A stretch of 64,000 nt of DNA from Paragorgia papillata (GCA_035771165.1 JAWNZC010000469.1:212001-276000); one strand, 5' to 3'; numbered from the stretch's first letter, positions 31,727 through 40,996 are shown. The notes: a model not told the origin generated them from the letters alone. A program made the numbers and translations.

Positions 31727-31766
31727 TTTTTTTATTTAAATAAATAATGGAAGAGTTTTTTATTAA

Positions 31767-33037
31767 GGTGGTCTTATACAAAATGATAATTTTTCTTTAA
31801 AATTGGCTATTTTGAAAATATTTTTGCATAAAAGTATTTTAATGACTAAGTGATGACCAGTGACACAGTTTTTGAAATGATGGTTACCATGGTTACAGAA
31901 ATAATCACCCCCAGCTGTGAAAAAATGGTGTTGCGATAAAAAATATTACAGAAAAGCTAATTGTGATAAATCTTCAAAAAGGGTGAAAATAGCAACTACT
32001 ATATCACATCTATGTTGTGAACTAGGATAATTGAAAAATATTTAGTTTTAGTTTGTTTTTTTGAAAGGAATTTATAACGAATAATATTTGACCACTTTTT
32101 CTCTCGTAAAATATAAATTATGCATGATAGATTATACCAATTTCAAAAATCCTAGTTCACAACACAGATAATTCATATACAAAGTCTCACTGAAAATTGC
32201 AAGTCATTTGGTTCATTATTTTAGGAGATATCATTTTTAGCGTGTTGCTAATAGCTGAAAGTTTGAACTATTCAAAATGAAAACGTTTTCGTTTGCTATA
32301 TTGTGCGGAATTTTCGTCTTATTGCTGCCGAGCGTTGGCGAGGCAGCACCCTAATCTTGGCATGTCTTGACTTTGAGTTCGCTGTGTCTCATGCCCAGAC
32401 CTCTTTACCGAGCTATGTAAACCCTATTGCATTGTGGGATACAAATTGAAAATCCGACAACACCCAACGGCCCCCAACCATAAATAAACATTTATCGAAG
32501 TCTCGAAGCAAGTCACAATTCAAACATTTCGAAATACTAGAGCGATACTTCAATACATCTAATTCACATATATGAAGTAAAATTTAAACATTTTTACTTG
32601 CTACGAGACGGACTTAAAACCAGCCTCCCATACTGCCACGACAGTGTCTCCAACGAACGGAAAAATATGACACGATTCGCACAGTACTTCTATCAAACAG
32701 TTCTTCGCATGACAGGGATCGGGATCACGAGACTTTATGATGTCTTTACCCAACTGGTTACATAGTTAAGTCCTATTCAGGCTTTAACACAACAGAAACG
32801 TACAAAATACGTCTTGCTAAGAGAAGCCATTACGCTCTAGTAACGAAAAACAAACTCGTTCCCAGTACTTTTCCCACGCGGTTGAGGTTACCACTCACGA
32901 AATAAAATAGAAATCAGCTTTTTTGTTCCCGCTTCAGCAATAAAACGCAATAGAGATGATTAAGTAGGCTTCAAAGATTGAAATTAGTCAAAAATAAAAA
33001 AATGATGAATTTCGTACTTTTTTTGTATAAGACCACC
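31767..33037. mobile_element. 1271-bp TTAA-flanked element nested in the Polinton
   Basis: The ends are perfect 17-bp inverted repeats (GGTGGTCTTATACAAAA) flanked by TTAA (31763-31766 and 33038-33041). The target preference matches piggyBac-like elements. No transposase ORF is present, so it is non-autonomous. Confidence 0.85.
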
Positions 33038-33092
33038 TTAAGAAGACAGAGTTTTTAAATACTTATCCAGATGCTGATTTAAGCCGTTTTTA

Positions 33093-34381
33093 GTGCAAAG
33101 TTTCACTTTGCAGTATTGTGATGAGTGGCTAAAATTCACACGATACAGCGTGTTAACTTTCCGGGGGGGTAAACTTACCAGGTTTAAGGACATACATATA
33201 CTTGTCGTAGTTGAAAAACCAGTGCAAATGTGAAACACTAGTATCAGTCTTTCTTATACAACAAATATTTATGTCGCTTAAAGCTCGTAAGTCCTAAAGA
33301 GCGATAACAGATAGGTTTGTATGTTATCTATGGTTATGAGTATTTCTTGAAAGACGTATTAAAAATCCTATATCGAATGAAAGAAGTTTCCCCCCGGAAT
33401 AGATTAGAATACCACTGCGCACGCGTGGTTTTGTTTGCAACTGGCGAATACAACAATGGCGGAGAAACGCAAAGGAGCGATCATTTTCTTCTCGAAACAA
33501 CGACTTTCTAGGCTTAGCTGCATGGCTAATTAAATGTGGTCTGGACGAAAGGATTTATGGTCTGCCTAGCGGAAGGTGCGAATAAATATTAAAACCTTTC
33601 TATTCAACTTTAATATGGTTTGGCATGTTGACGATGTTGTGAATCGGTTTGTAGAGTGTTGTTGGTTCGTGTCTGTTATATTTTACACGAGTGGCGCTCA
33701 AGCAGTTTTGCACGTCAGCTCAATAACAAATTCTGTATACTGGAGATTGTAGACTGTCTTCACATTTTGATTTGGCGTTCAATAAACAACTGTACGGAGA
33801 ACCTTGGCCATATATTAAACATGAATGTTTAAGTTCTACATGTATCAGTACCTACGCGAACTTAGCGCGTGATTAGGCAGACGATTCGCAAGTCTACATA
33901 ACGTGAAGCTAACAACATAATCATCAGACGACCGTTATTTGTAAAGGCAACAAAAACTTATGTATCTTTACATTCACTTGGCAGATTTTTGTCAATTTTG
34001 ATCTGGATCGACTGGACGTCGCACGATACGTATTAGTATCGCAATTCTTGTGATGCGCCAAGGATAAAAAATACAATACTTTACAATACCAAGCTTTTTA
34101 TGCAAAAATTTCAAGGAGTTCAAAAAGATCTTGATGTTATTAAACAGACTGGAAAACAATAGCAAAGGGCACAATTTTTTTTGCGTTCTTCACAAGAGAA
34201 AATGACTCTTTAAGAATTCTATTTTGGGTTGTTTGTCTGAGTTTTGGCTTGTATTATTTTATTATTGGGCTTTGCTTTTGAAAATGGGCTGGCAGATTGC
34301 GGGGGTGGCAGCTCTGCCCTTACACGTGGCAAAAATCGTTATTATCTTTGACTAGCAACTTTGCACTATCCTTGGGATCTA
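33093..34381. mobile_element. Second nested insertion, about 1289 bp
   Basis: The host gene fragment breaks after GTTTTTA (33086-33092) and resumes with the same seven bases at 34382-34388, implying a target duplication. AGTGCAAAGTT at the left edge recurs inverted near the right edge (about 34358-34368) but 15 bases short of it, so the end structure is not settled. No gene was found inside; a CTCGTAAGTCC-like spacer and short ORFs are uninformative. Confidence 0.65.
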
Positions 34382-34540
34382 GTTTTTATACTGAAGGAAA
34401 AATATATTTTATATATGGTGAATTTTTATTAGACATTGAAAGTGATGTGTTTAAAAGGAACAGGAATTACACACAATTTTTATATTGGCCAAAACCCTGG
34501 GGAATTCCTGGAACTGTTTAGAGTTCTTCCTAAATAAAAA

Positions 34541-35902
34541 ATGGATCTTAAGACAGAGTTTATAAATGAATACCCAAATGCTGATCTAACAAGATTTAAA
34601 TTTGGGAAGAAGATATTTTTTTTAAGGAATGAATTTTTAATGGACATTAAAAGTGATGAGTTTAAAAGGAACAAAAATTATACACAATATTTATATTGGC
34701 CAAAAGGTTGGAGTACTAATGGGACTGTCCAGAGTTTCTCAAAACAACCAAAATGTTCAGTAAACCTAAACAAAGTTATATTATTTGTTAACAAAAAGGA
34801 AAATTTTGTTTTGGACTTGGATCCAATAGACTCAACTTTTTCAGAACCCACAAAGGCAAGAAATCCCAACCTAAATGACTTTCTTACAATTCCATATTTT
34901 ACAGCCATTGCAGCTTCTTATGTTGCAACCTATTTGTGTGGGATTTCTAACAAACATTTTAAAAATGGTTTTGAAAGGTTTAGGTCTCCTTTTTTAACAA
35001 GTGTTGCCCATTATCATTATGTTTACCAAGTCAGAAGATTTTTAAAGCATCCCAACAAACTTAGAAGATATCTTACAAGTGAAATAATTAATATTTTGCA
35101 ACATAACCCTAATGATGTTTGGATCCGGAAAATGAGTAATTCTACACAACCTGCAAAAGTTTTTACACAAGATATGAAGGACCTTGGATATGAAGTCAGG
35201 TATGTAAAGTTGGAACAAAAAAGTTATGGGAGGGTAAACACCTATGAGGAACTTGTATCCACTTCCCAAAGACACCCCAATGATTTTAAACACTTTGTTC
35301 CGAAAAACAGCAATGGTCTTACAAAACTGGGTCAAAAGCTATTTCAACAATCCTTAGAATCATTTGTTTACTGTGTGTTGGGGGCCCAGGCAAAAACAAG
35401 GTGGGTCATTGTTGGGCAAGGTGCTAAAAGTTTACAAACACAAGAGGTGTTTAAAAAGTTAATGGAAGATACCATAGCACAAGATATTACTGTAAGCATT
35501 AGTAATATGAGGCAAGCAATAAAGTCTACCAATGTTGTTTTAAATTTTGCGGTGTCTCCTGGTTTAATTTTAATCCCTAGCGATCTTAAAATTTTAATTA
35601 ATCCTGTGGTTGGATTTAACAATGTTCTTACCATGGCTACAAACAAAATGGTGCTTGGATTTAACCAAAATTTAAATTTTAAACCTTTGGAAAAATCTTA
35701 TAAAAAATCTTTGGAACCATTGGAAAAATCTTATAAAAAATCTTTGGAACCATTGGAAAAATCTTATGAAAAGACATACAAAGAAGGAAATTTTAGACCC
35801 TCGTTAAGACCAGAAATAACAAGGAATAATAACAGATTACCAGAAGTTTTTGGAGCTTCCATAACACTTGTTTTTTTAATTTTTAAAATAATATCATTAT
35901 AA
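34541..35902 (+). CDS. Polinton protein of unknown function with C-terminal membrane anchor, 453 aa
   Basis: Product not recognised. The first 65 residues are a module also present in the broken upstream fragment. Residues about 130-330 are mixed helical with YHYVYQVRRFL and YGRVNTYEELV. Near 385-415 there are three tandem copies of an 11-residue unit PLEKSYKKSLE, visible as a 33-bp DNA repeat at 35680-35770. The last 17 residues are hydrophobic (ASITLVFLIFKIISL). With the next gene it forms the only plus-strand block in the centre of the element. A surface or membrane-linked role is a guess. Confidence 0.6.
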   Translation: MDLKTEFINEYPNADLTRFKFGKKIFFLRNEFLMDIKSDEFKRNKNYTQYLYWPKGWSTNGTVQSFSKQPKCSVNLNKVILFVNKKENFVLDLDPIDSTFSEPTKARNPNLNDFLTIPYFTAIAASYVATYLCGISNKHFKNGFERFRSPFLTSVAHYHYVYQVRRFLKHPNKLRRYLTSEIINILQHNPNDVWIRKMSNSTQPAKVFTQDMKDLGYEVRYVKLEQKSYGRVNTYEELVSTSQRHPNDFKHFVPKNSNGLTKLGQKLFQQSLESFVYCVLGAQAKTRWVIVGQGAKSLQTQEVFKKLMEDTIAQDITVSISNMRQAIKSTNVVLNFAVSPGLILIPSDLKILINPVVGFNNVLTMATNKMVLGFNQNLNFKPLEKSYKKSLEPLEKSYKKSLEPLEKSYEKTYKEGNFRPSLRPEITRNNNRLPEVFGASITLVFLIFKIISL

Positions 35903-35905
35903 TAA
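35898..35905 (+). promoter_or_regulatory. TATAATAA motif, 5 bases before a start codon
   Basis: Plus-strand copy, directly upstream of the zinc-ribbon gene (ATG at 35911); it overlaps the stop of the previous gene. Confidence 0.45.
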
Positions 35906-35910
35906 AAGGA

Positions 35911-36528
35911 ATGACTCAAATGTTAAATATTAACATCAAAATTTCACCAACTTTAAACCTTTTCTTGGAAAAACATAAAAATGGTCCTAATACCAGCAGT
36001 TGTTGCAACCAAACATTGGAAGAAGATAGTGGGTATTCATTTTGTCCAGAATGTGGATTGGTTCATGATATTTTGTTCAAACCCAGTTTTTGGGGATGGA
36101 GATATAAAAAGGGTTCCGTGGACAGCCTTAACGTTAGAAAAATGAAGGAAATATACCTAAAAATATTACCAGAACCTGTAGAACCGTGTGTCTGTATTTG
36201 TCCAACCCAAAAACCAATACCAACCCAAAAACAACCAAAATTTCTTGTATTAAAACTTATAAAATATTTTGACAAATCTTTTGAAACCCTTAAAAACCTT
36301 GGTTTGGTTACAAGGCGACCTAACCAAAAACATATATTGTATGCCATTCTTGCAATAAGCCAAAGAGATCTTTTAAAAACTTTGGCAATACCACCATTTA
36401 AAAATCCAGAGAAATCTTTTGAAAAAATAGAATATATTTTAAACTTTAACTTTAAAACTGTTAAAGAAGAGCCTAAAACAGATTTACAAATTTTTAAGGC
36501 TATGTTATTAAAGATTAAAAAATCTTAA
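35911..36528 (+). CDS. Polinton zinc-ribbon protein, TFIIB/VLTF3-like, 205 aa
   Basis: Residues about 28-50 hold CCNQTLEEDSGYSFCPECG, a C-x(n)-CPECG zinc ribbon of the kind at the N-terminus of TFIIB and of late transcription factors of large DNA viruses. A helical C-terminal half (about 105-205) could be a cyclin-like or DNA-binding domain, but I cannot confirm it. A role in transcription of the element is inferred. It follows the 453-aa gene by eight bases and is preceded by TATAATAA. A second Cys cluster (PCVCICP, about 91-97) is unexplained. Confidence 0.5.
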   Translation: MTQMLNINIKISPTLNLFLEKHKNGPNTSSCCNQTLEEDSGYSFCPECGLVHDILFKPSFWGWRYKKGSVDSLNVRKMKEIYLKILPEPVEPCVCICPTQKPIPTQKQPKFLVLKLIKYFDKSFETLKNLGLVTRRPNQKHILYAILAISQRDLLKTLAIPPFKNPEKSFEKIEYILNFNFKTVKEEPKTDLQIFKAMLLKIKKS

Positions 36529-36541
36529 ACATTTTTTAAAT

Positions 36542-36571
36542 AATTCCTAATTTAAAAAAAAATTAGGAATT
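36542..36571. terminator. AT-rich hairpin between convergent Polinton genes
   Basis: AATTCCTAATTT and AAATTAGGAATT form a 12-bp stem around an A-run, 14 bases after the zinc-ribbon stop and before the convergent 132-aa gene. Two copies of CTCGGCTTCGCCTCGG follow (36594-36630). Transcript-end function is inferred from position. Confidence 0.4.
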
Positions 36572-36635
36572 AGGGTCTTATACTTCGTTCGCTCGGCTTC
36601 GCCTCGGGTCCTCGGCTTCGCCTCGGTTCCTCGGT

Positions 36636-37034
36636 TTAAACAAATCTTGACAACAACCATCCAACACCTGTTCCAGAAAGTGTTACAGCAATAATTTGGT
36701 ATTTTTCCATTTCTTCGCTTGGTTGGTAAAAATCCTCAAGTTTTGGTTCAACTGGAATATTCTGTAAAATTTTATGAAGTTCACTAAATGCTTTTGATGT
36801 GTCTTGCATATTGTTGGTTGCAGTTCTAATTTCATCCTGTAATTCTCTTTGTCTGTCCTTCCTTTTAATTTCTTTTTCAAAAAACTTTTCTTTAGCTTTT
36901 TGAAGTTCTTCTGTTGCTAAATTATGTCTTTTTGCCTCGTCAGCAAAACCATTTTTGTTAAATGATTGAAAAAGGTAACCGGCACCTGCAAAGGCAATTG
37001 CGTTAAACAACCCTCCTACTACCATTGATGCCAT
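36636..37034 (-). CDS. Polinton small membrane/coiled-coil protein, 132 aa
   Basis: The N-terminal hydrophobic segment VVGGLFNAIAFAGAGYLF (about 5-22) is followed by a long charged coiled coil (about 30-95) and a C-terminal hydrophobic segment IIAVTLSGTGVGWLLSRF (about 113-130). Two membrane contacts with a helical bridge suggest a structural or fusion-related virion component. Not recognised by family. The start lies in AATAAATGG. Confidence 0.55.
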   Translation of the reverse strand: MASMVVGGLFNAIAFAGAGYLFQSFNKNGFADEAKRHNLATEELQKAKEKFFEKEIKRKDRQRELQDEIRTATNNMQDTSKAFSELHKILQNIPVEPKLEDFYQPSEEMEKYQIIAVTLSGTGVGWLLSRFV

Positions 37035-37147
37035 TTATTAAATAATGTGTTTTTTTTACCATAAATAGGATAAGGATTATTCGGTTCTATAAAGCGTACA
37101 GAATCTTTGGTTTCCATATTCATTTGAATATGGAAAACATTGTTTGT

Positions 37148-37582
37148 TTAATCACTCATGTTGCCTGTGTCTTTAATCAAAAGTCTCTTTTGTGGTGGTT
37201 CCTCAACCTTTTTCAGAAATTTAATTTGGATCTGAGGAAACCTTTCTTGGTCCTTGTTTACAAATACCTGGTTGATCTCTAATTTTATGTCAACATAGCA
37301 CAGTTTTTTGAGATCTAGCTTGTTTTTCTCGCTTAGCTCCTGTTCTTTAATGTTTAAAGATAGAATATTATTAAAATCGCCGAAAAGTGGTGTGTTTTTG
37401 GTTGGGTTAAGTTGGTTCCAGACTGATAGGATCTTTTGGCAGTTTTCTTGGCTTAGTTGAATTGTTGATCTGAACCCATTTGCTGGCTTTCCTTTAAATG
37501 TTTTGGGTTTTAGTCCAAAGCACTTGGTTTGTCTAAATTTTAAGGTAATTGGTTGTTCCAATTTTTCAAAACTCATACTCAT
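37148..37582 (-). CDS. Polinton protein of unknown function, 144 aa
   Basis: A soluble beta-rich protein with no recognised family. LTLKFRQ-like and VDIKLEINQVFV/FPQIQIKFLKK strands could belong to an OB-fold single-stranded DNA-binding protein, but this is only a guess. ATG at 37582 or 37576 are both possible starts. Upstream TAATAATAAATAATAAAA is a weak relative of the TATAATAA motif. Confidence 0.5.
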   Translation of the reverse strand: MSMSFEKLEQPITLKFRQTKCFGLKPKTFKGKPANGFRSTIQLSQENCQKILSVWNQLNPTKNTPLFGDFNNILSLNIKEQELSEKNKLDLKKLCYVDIKLEINQVFVNKDQERFPQIQIKFLKKVEEPPQKRLLIKDTGNMSD

Positions 37583-37653
37583 CTCTTTTATTATTTATTA
37601 TTAATAGGATAAGGATTGTTCGATTCTAAAAAGCTAAACTTTTTTTCAGGGTT

Positions 37654-37878
37654 TCACTTCGTGTCTAAACTTTTGGGTAAGTATCCTTTTTCTTGTGCCA
37701 TTTTTACTGAAAATAATCCAACAGAAACAGCTACTCCAAGTTTGGCTGTCTCTTTAAGACTTGCTGGTGCCGCTAGCGATTGACCTGTTAACTTTCTGAA
37801 AACCATGCTTGTTCCAACAGCTGCAACTGTAATTAATGCTGCTTGATACAAATCATTTAATACTTCGCTCTTATTCAT
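37654..37878 (-). CDS. Polinton small membrane protein, 74 aa
   Basis: Two predicted hydrophobic helices, ALITVAAVGTSMVF (about 14-27) and LGVAVSVGLFSVKM (about 47-60), separated by a short loop. Probably a small virion membrane protein. The 26-base region around its start, including TATAATAA adjoining the ATG, is identical to that of the major capsid gene, implying shared control. Confidence 0.6.
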   Translation of the reverse strand: MNKSEVLNDLYQAALITVAAVGTSMVFRKLTGQSLAAPASLKETAKLGVAVSVGLFSVKMAQEKGYLPKSLDTK

Positions 37879-37886
37879 TTATTATA
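37879..37886 (-). promoter_or_regulatory. TATAATAA motif at the 74-aa gene start
   Basis: Directly adjoins the ATG. The surrounding AATTTTTTTTGGTATAATAA is shared with the capsid gene at 40705. Confidence 0.55.
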
Positions 37887-37965
37887 CCAAAAAAAATTTA
37901 ACATTATATTTTCATACTTTTTTAGGTATGAAAATGTTTTTAAAAAAGCGGCAAAATTTCAAAAT

Positions 37966-38172
37966 TTATGTTACTATTGCTTCTTCAACTACTCTTTCCA
38001 AGTTCTTATAAGCTATTATTAAAATTTGTAAAGCTACTTTTACCTCCTTTATGTTTTGGTCTTCGGTGTTACCTATGGTTGCTTCTAGGTCCACTAAGGT
38101 CTTTGTAGTTGCCTTAAGGTAATTTAGGTGTTGGTTTAGGGATTGGTTTTCTTCGTTGTTTAAAGTAATCAT
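37966..38172 (-). CDS. Polinton small helical protein, 68 aa
   Basis: An entirely helical, Leu/Glu/Asn-rich protein without Cys or membrane segment. It could be a coiled-coil scaffold or cement protein. Not recognised. TATAATAA lies five bases before the start. Confidence 0.5.
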   Translation of the reverse strand: MITLNNEENQSLNQHLNYLKATTKTLVDLEATIGNTEDQNIKEVKVALQILIIAYKNLERVVEEAIVT

Positions 38173-38177
38173 GTCTT

Positions 38178-38185
38178 TTATTATA
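38178..38185 (-). promoter_or_regulatory. TATAATAA motif, 5 bases before a start codon
   Basis: Upstream of the 68-aa gene, minus strand. Confidence 0.45.
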
Positions 38186-38200
38186 GTTTAAATTTTTTTT

Positions 38201-38764
38201 TCATATTTCAAAATTTTTTGGACATAAAAAAATTTCAAGAAGAATATCGCCAACATTTTTGTCAATTTTAAATTTAAGTTCGTTGTAAATACCATTGTCT
38301 AACATGGCTACAGAATTAATGTTATCAAACTTTTCAACAGATCCCTTCAATATTTGTTTTGTTGTAATTGGAAGAACTGCGGCTGTTCTGTCCCGTTTTC
38401 CAGAAAATGAGGTTTTTGTTCCATCAATCATATTGCAAGTTATGCATATAAATCTCATTCCAAGATTTATGTTAACTGTTTCTGGACTGACTTGGCTTGC
38501 TCCTTTTTTAATTATTGCTGTTTCTGGAAATCCTAGCAAAGGAGCGAGTTTAAGTAGGTAAAGGTTTTCTGTTGGTGAAATTTTAATTTTACAGCTAAAA
38601 GGAAGTAATTCAGATTTTATACCGTTGTCCTTTAATCTTTCCATAATCATACCAACAGTCCAATAACCATTGTTGAAACTGACTTGTTTTGTTCCATGCA
38701 TAATATGTGTTGGACTTGTTATGTTGTTAAAATTCCAAAACACTGTTGCATTTTTTACTATCAT
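38201..38764 (-). CDS. Polinton minor capsid (penton) candidate, 187 aa
   Basis: A beta-rich protein of about the size of a single jelly-roll penton, located next to the packaging ATPase and capsid genes, where Polintons usually carry it. No signature motif is decisive. The frame is open upstream to the end of the ATPase gene without an ATG. A nearby ATG (about 38815) is out of frame after a run of four G, so the annotated N-terminus may be about 20 residues short because of a one-base slip. Confidence 0.5.
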   Translation of the reverse strand: MIVKNATVFWNFNNITSPTHIMHGTKQVSFNNGYWTVGMIMERLKDNGIKSELLPFSCKIKISPTENLYLLKLAPLLGFPETAIIKKGASQVSPETVNINLGMRFICITCNMIDGTKTSFSGKRDRTAAVLPITTKQILKGSVEKFDNINSVAMLDNGIYNELKFKIDKNVGDILLEIFLCPKNFEI

Positions 38765-38819
38765 TTTAGTGTCTTCAATGATTAAAGGATCATCAAATTT
38801 AACAGTTGTTTCCCCATTT

Positions 38820-39483
38820 TTAAGTAAAATTCTTAGGTTCCTTATTTATTGTAATTCCAGAATTTATTTGGTGGAGGTATGGGTAAACCAGGTTAATTTC
38901 TAGTCTTGAATATTTTTGGGATTTTAATATTTCTTTAATTTTTTTTTCTTCTTCTTTTGGTATATCCAAATAGTCATCTAAAATAACCTGCATGTCTTTT
39001 CTGTTTGGATTATAAAATGTAACCAGTTTGGAAATATTTTCCCGATATGGTTTCGCAATGCTGGTTAGTTGTTGGGTAACAACTATTGTACTAATATCCA
39101 TATGCCGGGCACCAAAACCAAGTTTAACCAATTCACTGGTCCTGTTTTTAACAGTTTGTCCTGAAGCACAGTCATCCAAAATAATTAGGCTTGGTCTACC
39201 TTTACAGTAGTCAACTACATATTTTAAAAAATCTTCGGACTGGTCTTGGTCGCAAGGAATAACAAAAAATCTTGGATCATTAAGATGTTCCCATTCAAGA
39301 TATGTTTTATTCCATTCAAAAGTAGGACAAATTAAAAATATATTTTCACAATTTTTTTTGGGTTTCAGACAACATTTTCAGCAAATAGTGGGTTTTCCCA
39401 CAACTTGTCATTCCAACAATAATCATATTAAATGGTTTAAAAATGTTTTCAGGTTCAAAATTTTTGTTTTCCAAGGTTTCCAT
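38820..39483 (-). pseudogene. Polinton packaging ATPase (FtsK/HerA type), frameshifted
   Basis: Packages element DNA into capsids. The first 45 codons (39483 to about 39350) contain Walker A GMTSCGKT. The rest, in a different frame, holds Walker B (IILDDCAS, about 39175-39200), an arginine-rich ISKLVTFYNPNRKD segment and the C-terminus. The shift is at an eight-T run (39352-39359); one extra base (or two missing) explains it. Sequencing error, a real inactivating mutation or +1 frameshifting are possible. The site is not a classical -1 slippery context, because the -1 frame closes soon after. The gene starts nine bases after the capsid gene stop. Confidence 0.85.
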
Positions 39484-39492
39484 TTTTATTTT

Positions 39493-40704
39493 TTAGTAAT
39501 TTACACTTTGGAATGCTCCTCCTTGGACTTTTAATAATCCATCTGAAAGAATGAAAATATGGCATTTAAGATCAGTTGTTGTCGCTAGTTTCTTAATTTC
39601 CAACATTATTCCGGATTGGGTTGTCAAAAGCTTGGTGCCATCTCCATAAACATCATTATCATTAATTGATCTAAGATCTACAACAAGTGCGAATTTTTCT
39701 TCTGTAAAGAACTCCTCAGCTTGGATAGTTGGGTAATCTGTTTGTCTGAAAAGTCGTTCAGCCTCTTCAAACAACCTCCGTTTTGGGATTCCTTGGGAGT
39801 ATATACTGTTTGGAACCCCTTCAATAGTAATTTTTACATTCTCAATGTTTGGGTAAACAAACTCTTCTGATCCATCTCGGGAAGCTTTTGTAAACAACAT
39901 TACAACAGCTTTCATGCTCTTTCTTGGTAAATTAATGGTTTCGTTAATTAAAGTTGTTGCTCTTGCCCATGGTGAGGTTTTCATCAGGGTTACATGTTCA
40001 AAGGAAAGGGCTCGACCCACTTTGTAGGAAGATTCTATTTCCTTAACTAGAGAAAAGTTTGTAATGGTTTCATACTCAAGTTCAATGTTTTCAAGTGAGT
40101 AACCAGCCACAGATTGACTACTTTGGGCTTTCATAATTGTAGAACCTTTTGGCAATGTGATAATGTACTGCAAGTCATTTGCCATGCTGTGGGGGGCATA
40201 CAATCCGTGGTCCTCTAAAATTTTACCTAACTGGATTCGCTGTTTTGTTCCATAGACAGAAGCATATGAGTCGGAAGAGGCATCATCAGATTTTGAAATA
40301 AGTTTTCTTTGGTTCTCTGAAGCAATACCATCTTCGATCATATTGGCCCTCTCATGTTTATCCATCCACAAGTCCTTATATGTTCCCAGAAGACTTTCCC
40401 CTGTGTTGTCGTAAACTTTTTCGCCTGCAAATCTAACTTCCAGCCGTTCTTGTAGTTGTTTTGCAAGATTGTTATTAAACCAAGATTTGGTATTTTTGTT
40501 TTTAAAGTCAAACAGAAGAAACATCTTGTCAGGAACTAGGGTCGTTCCAGGTTTAAGTTTTGGGATATGTATGTAAATTACTTCTCCTTCATTAGCCGAA
40601 TTAGGGTTAAAAGTAATTACATTTCTGGTTCGTTCTCCAGTTATTACACTTTTGTGTAAACGGTTATAACCAGGAATTAGTTTAACTTCTCTTTCGGTAT
40701 TCAT
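39493..40704 (-). CDS. Polinton major capsid protein candidate, 403 aa
   Basis: Assigned by gene order (directly upstream of the packaging ATPase), length, lack of membrane segments and a beta-rich composition consistent with a double jelly-roll capsid subunit. Conserved-looking blocks are NEGEVIYIHIPKLKPG near the N-terminus, SLLGTYKDLWM and NDNDVYGDGTKLLT. I cannot verify the fold without a profile search. Intact frame; TATAATAA adjoins the start codon within a 26-base block identical to that before the 74-aa gene. Confidence 0.65.
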   Translation of the reverse strand: MNTEREVKLIPGYNRLHKSVITGERTRNVITFNPNSANEGEVIYIHIPKLKPGTTLVPDKMFLLFDFKNKNTKSWFNNNLAKQLQERLEVRFAGEKVYDNTGESLLGTYKDLWMDKHERANMIEDGIASENQRKLISKSDDASSDSYASVYGTKQRIQLGKILEDHGLYAPHSMANDLQYIITLPKGSTIMKAQSSQSVAGYSLENIELEYETITNFSLVKEIESSYKVGRALSFEHVTLMKTSPWARATTLINETINLPRKSMKAVVMLFTKASRDGSEEFVYPNIENVKITIEGVPNSIYSQGIPKRRLFEEAERLFRQTDYPTIQAEEFFTEEKFALVVDLRSINDNDVYGDGTKLLTTQSGIMLEIKKLATTTDLKCHIFILSDGLLKVQGGAFQSVNY

Positions 40705-40712
40705 TTATTATA
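40705..40712 (-). promoter_or_regulatory. TATAATAA motif at the capsid gene start
   Basis: Directly adjoins the ATG, within TTTTGGTATAATAAATGAAT. Confidence 0.55.
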
Positions 40713-40722
40713 CCAAAAAAAA

Positions 40723-40920
40723 TTAATTAAATATTTTGTACCCTAAAATTCTCAAAATGAGACCAAAGATGGTAACAATAGTTTTCATTATAGTTTTTAA
40801 GATCATATTTACTATATAACAACCAAAGTTTGTACCCATCATTGCTTCCTTCTGAAATAAGGTATATAAGTTTTCCAATGTTAAACCAGGTTTCACTCTT
40901 AAAAACACATTCGGTTGCAT
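40723..40920 (-). CDS. Possible Polinton small protein with amphipathic tail, 65 aa
   Basis: Ends in a long Ile/Leu/Lys-rich amphipathic helix (about 38-63: VNMILKTIMKTIVTIFGLIL). A membrane-lytic peptide like that of adenovirus protein VI is conceivable. A second overlapping frame from 40936 is equally open, so the true frame is uncertain. Confidence 0.3.
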   Translation of the reverse strand: MQPNVFLRVKPGLTLENLYTLFQKEAMMGTNFGCYIVNMILKTIMKTIVTIFGLILRILGYKIFN

Positions 40921-40996
40921 AACTGTTTACAATCATATTTTTGTTTATTGAATTCCTATCCTGTTATGGATAGGATTTCCTTTTGACTGTTAAAGA

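Larger units (their letters stand above)
31747..34521 (+). pseudogene. Interrupted partial duplicate of the 453-aa gene
   Basis: Three pieces (31747-31766, 33038-33092 and 34382-34521) together correspond to the first 65-70 residues of the protein at 34541-35902; FKRNRNYTQFLYWPK in the last piece matches FKRNKNYTQYLYWPK there. A stop codon sits where the full gene reads on after NGTVQSF. Two nested insertions (31767-33037, TTAA sites; 33093-34381, GTTTTTA repeat) split it. Before those insertions it may have encoded a short stand-alone version of the N-terminal module. Confidence 0.75.

Noticed and set aside
39352..39359. Programmed -1 ribosomal frameshift in the ATPase
   Set aside because: The -1 frame closes within a few codons; the downstream ATPase frame is +1, so a simple indel is the better explanation.
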